From Puffinus mauretanicus (Eukaryota; Chordata; Aves; Procellariiformes; Procellariidae), in the NCBI GenBank assembly GCA_023333565.1, contig JAJKFH010003558.1, forward strand, positions 310,001-374,000: a DNA stretch of 64,000 nt, in the 5' to 3' direction. This document shows, piece by piece, positions 63,401 through 64,000 of the stretch (position 1 is the stretch's first letter; every line of letters begins with the position of its first letter). Below the pieces are notes generated by a model that saw nothing but the letters and a program-made list of their open reading frames with translations, was not told the DNA's origin and did no database searches. The translations under genes were made by a program, and so were the position numbers.

Positions 63401-64000
63401 AGGGTTGCTTCTAGCAAGCTCACACCAGCCAAGAACTCTATGAGGAAAAGAGATCATTAATACTACAGATGCTCTCTGATTTGATGCACTTGTTCCCATT
63501 TACTTCGCTCACAGTATGATTCCTGGATGGCATATCACAGAAAAAAAAATTAAGGAAGAAGATTTGGATGACATTGCCTTTTATCACTCTTACATCACAG
63601 ACAGACACACAGAGAAGCGATGCTTGAGAGCTGTAAAATGCACATGGGAAGAAAGTGCTGAGTAAACAACTTTTCTTTTGGCAGCATAAAATAGCAGAAT
63701 CAACACAGACCATTTGTGGAGTAGTTTCTGGACCACCTCACTTCTGTTTCATTTGTCGACACTTCTCAGTACCAGGACATTGTGGTGGAGAATGATAATT
63801 TTCCTCTGCAGGAAAGAGCTCTCGGCTTTCACAGAGCTCACAGAGCACAAAGGTAAGCAAATATAAGTGCAGGCCATTTGATATTTGTGGAATTATTTGA
63901 TAGCAGGTCTCTAACAAAGCTTTTGACAACACAGGAAGTCAACCTCCATCGCTATTTCCCAGCACCTTTGATCCTCACTGTCATGCTGCAGCTAAAGTAC

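Larger units (their letters stand above)
55426..64000. other. Long non-coding region, no gene recognised
   Basis: More than 8 kb of AT-rich DNA without a recognisable gene, RNA or larger repeat. It contains an 11-bp-arm hairpin (59546-59572), an 18-bp palindrome (60335-60352), a T17 run (60470-60486), a small GAGTCGACTC palindrome (61983-61992) and short A runs (for example 63540-63549). The open frames stay under 100 codons and match nothing known. Confidence 0.6.

Overview
The window reads as vertebrate nuclear DNA, most likely from a bird. It is AT-rich and CpG-poor and has no dense run of open frames in any of the six frames. The recognisable interspersed repeats are mainly pieces of CR1, the dominant avian LINE, plus a few very old amniote-wide SINE remnants. 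The best-preserved copy (about 52665-53128, minus strand) encodes the end of a CR1 reverse-transcriptase ORF of the kind common in birds. The low overall repeat load also fits a bird better than a turtle, crocodile or mammal. The species cannot be named from the sequence.

I recognise no protein-coding gene, tRNA, rRNA or known small RNA. The open frames are short, many lack an ATG at their start, and none translates to a family I know except the CR1 pieces. The window is therefore intergenic or deep-intronic sequence. The longest frame (236 codons, 36996-37706) lies in a pyrimidine-rich block, where stop codons are rare for compositional reasons, and it opens with GTG.

Layout: 1-8554 is plain AT-rich DNA with one ancient repeat-like patch near 421-500. 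A decayed CR1 lies at 8555-9080. From 9081 to 22130 there are homopolymer tracts, a G/T-rich tract, a SINE remnant near 13.9 kb, an MIR-like SINE that is partly duplicated as an inverted repeat (15.2-15.4 kb), a 29-bp tandem duplication followed by A25 (18.9-19.1 kb) and a small CpG-enriched patch (19.6 kb). A purine-rich block spans 22140-22860. A long unremarkable stretch with one SINE remnant runs to 33.5 kb. CR1 remnants follow at 33.5 kb and 39.8-40.1 kb, with the pyrimidine-rich block (37.0-37.8 kb) between them. The most gene-like regulatory signal is a compact CpG-dense patch at 40480-40720. At 44.2-44.5 kb a cysteine-rich open frame sits behind a good splice-acceptor-like sequence; it is the only exon candidate I would test. 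The rest, to 64 kb, is AT-rich DNA holding the 52.7-53.1 kb CR1, a CR1 3' end remnant at 55.3 kb and several short perfect palindromes.

No set of genes works together here and I did not find a novel multi-gene system. The points worth following are structural: the MIR-derived hairpin, the orphan CpG patch, the cysteine-rich exon candidate, the CR1 copy that lacks its 3' end, and the large strand-asymmetric blocks. All family names rest on memory of consensus patterns, not on a search.
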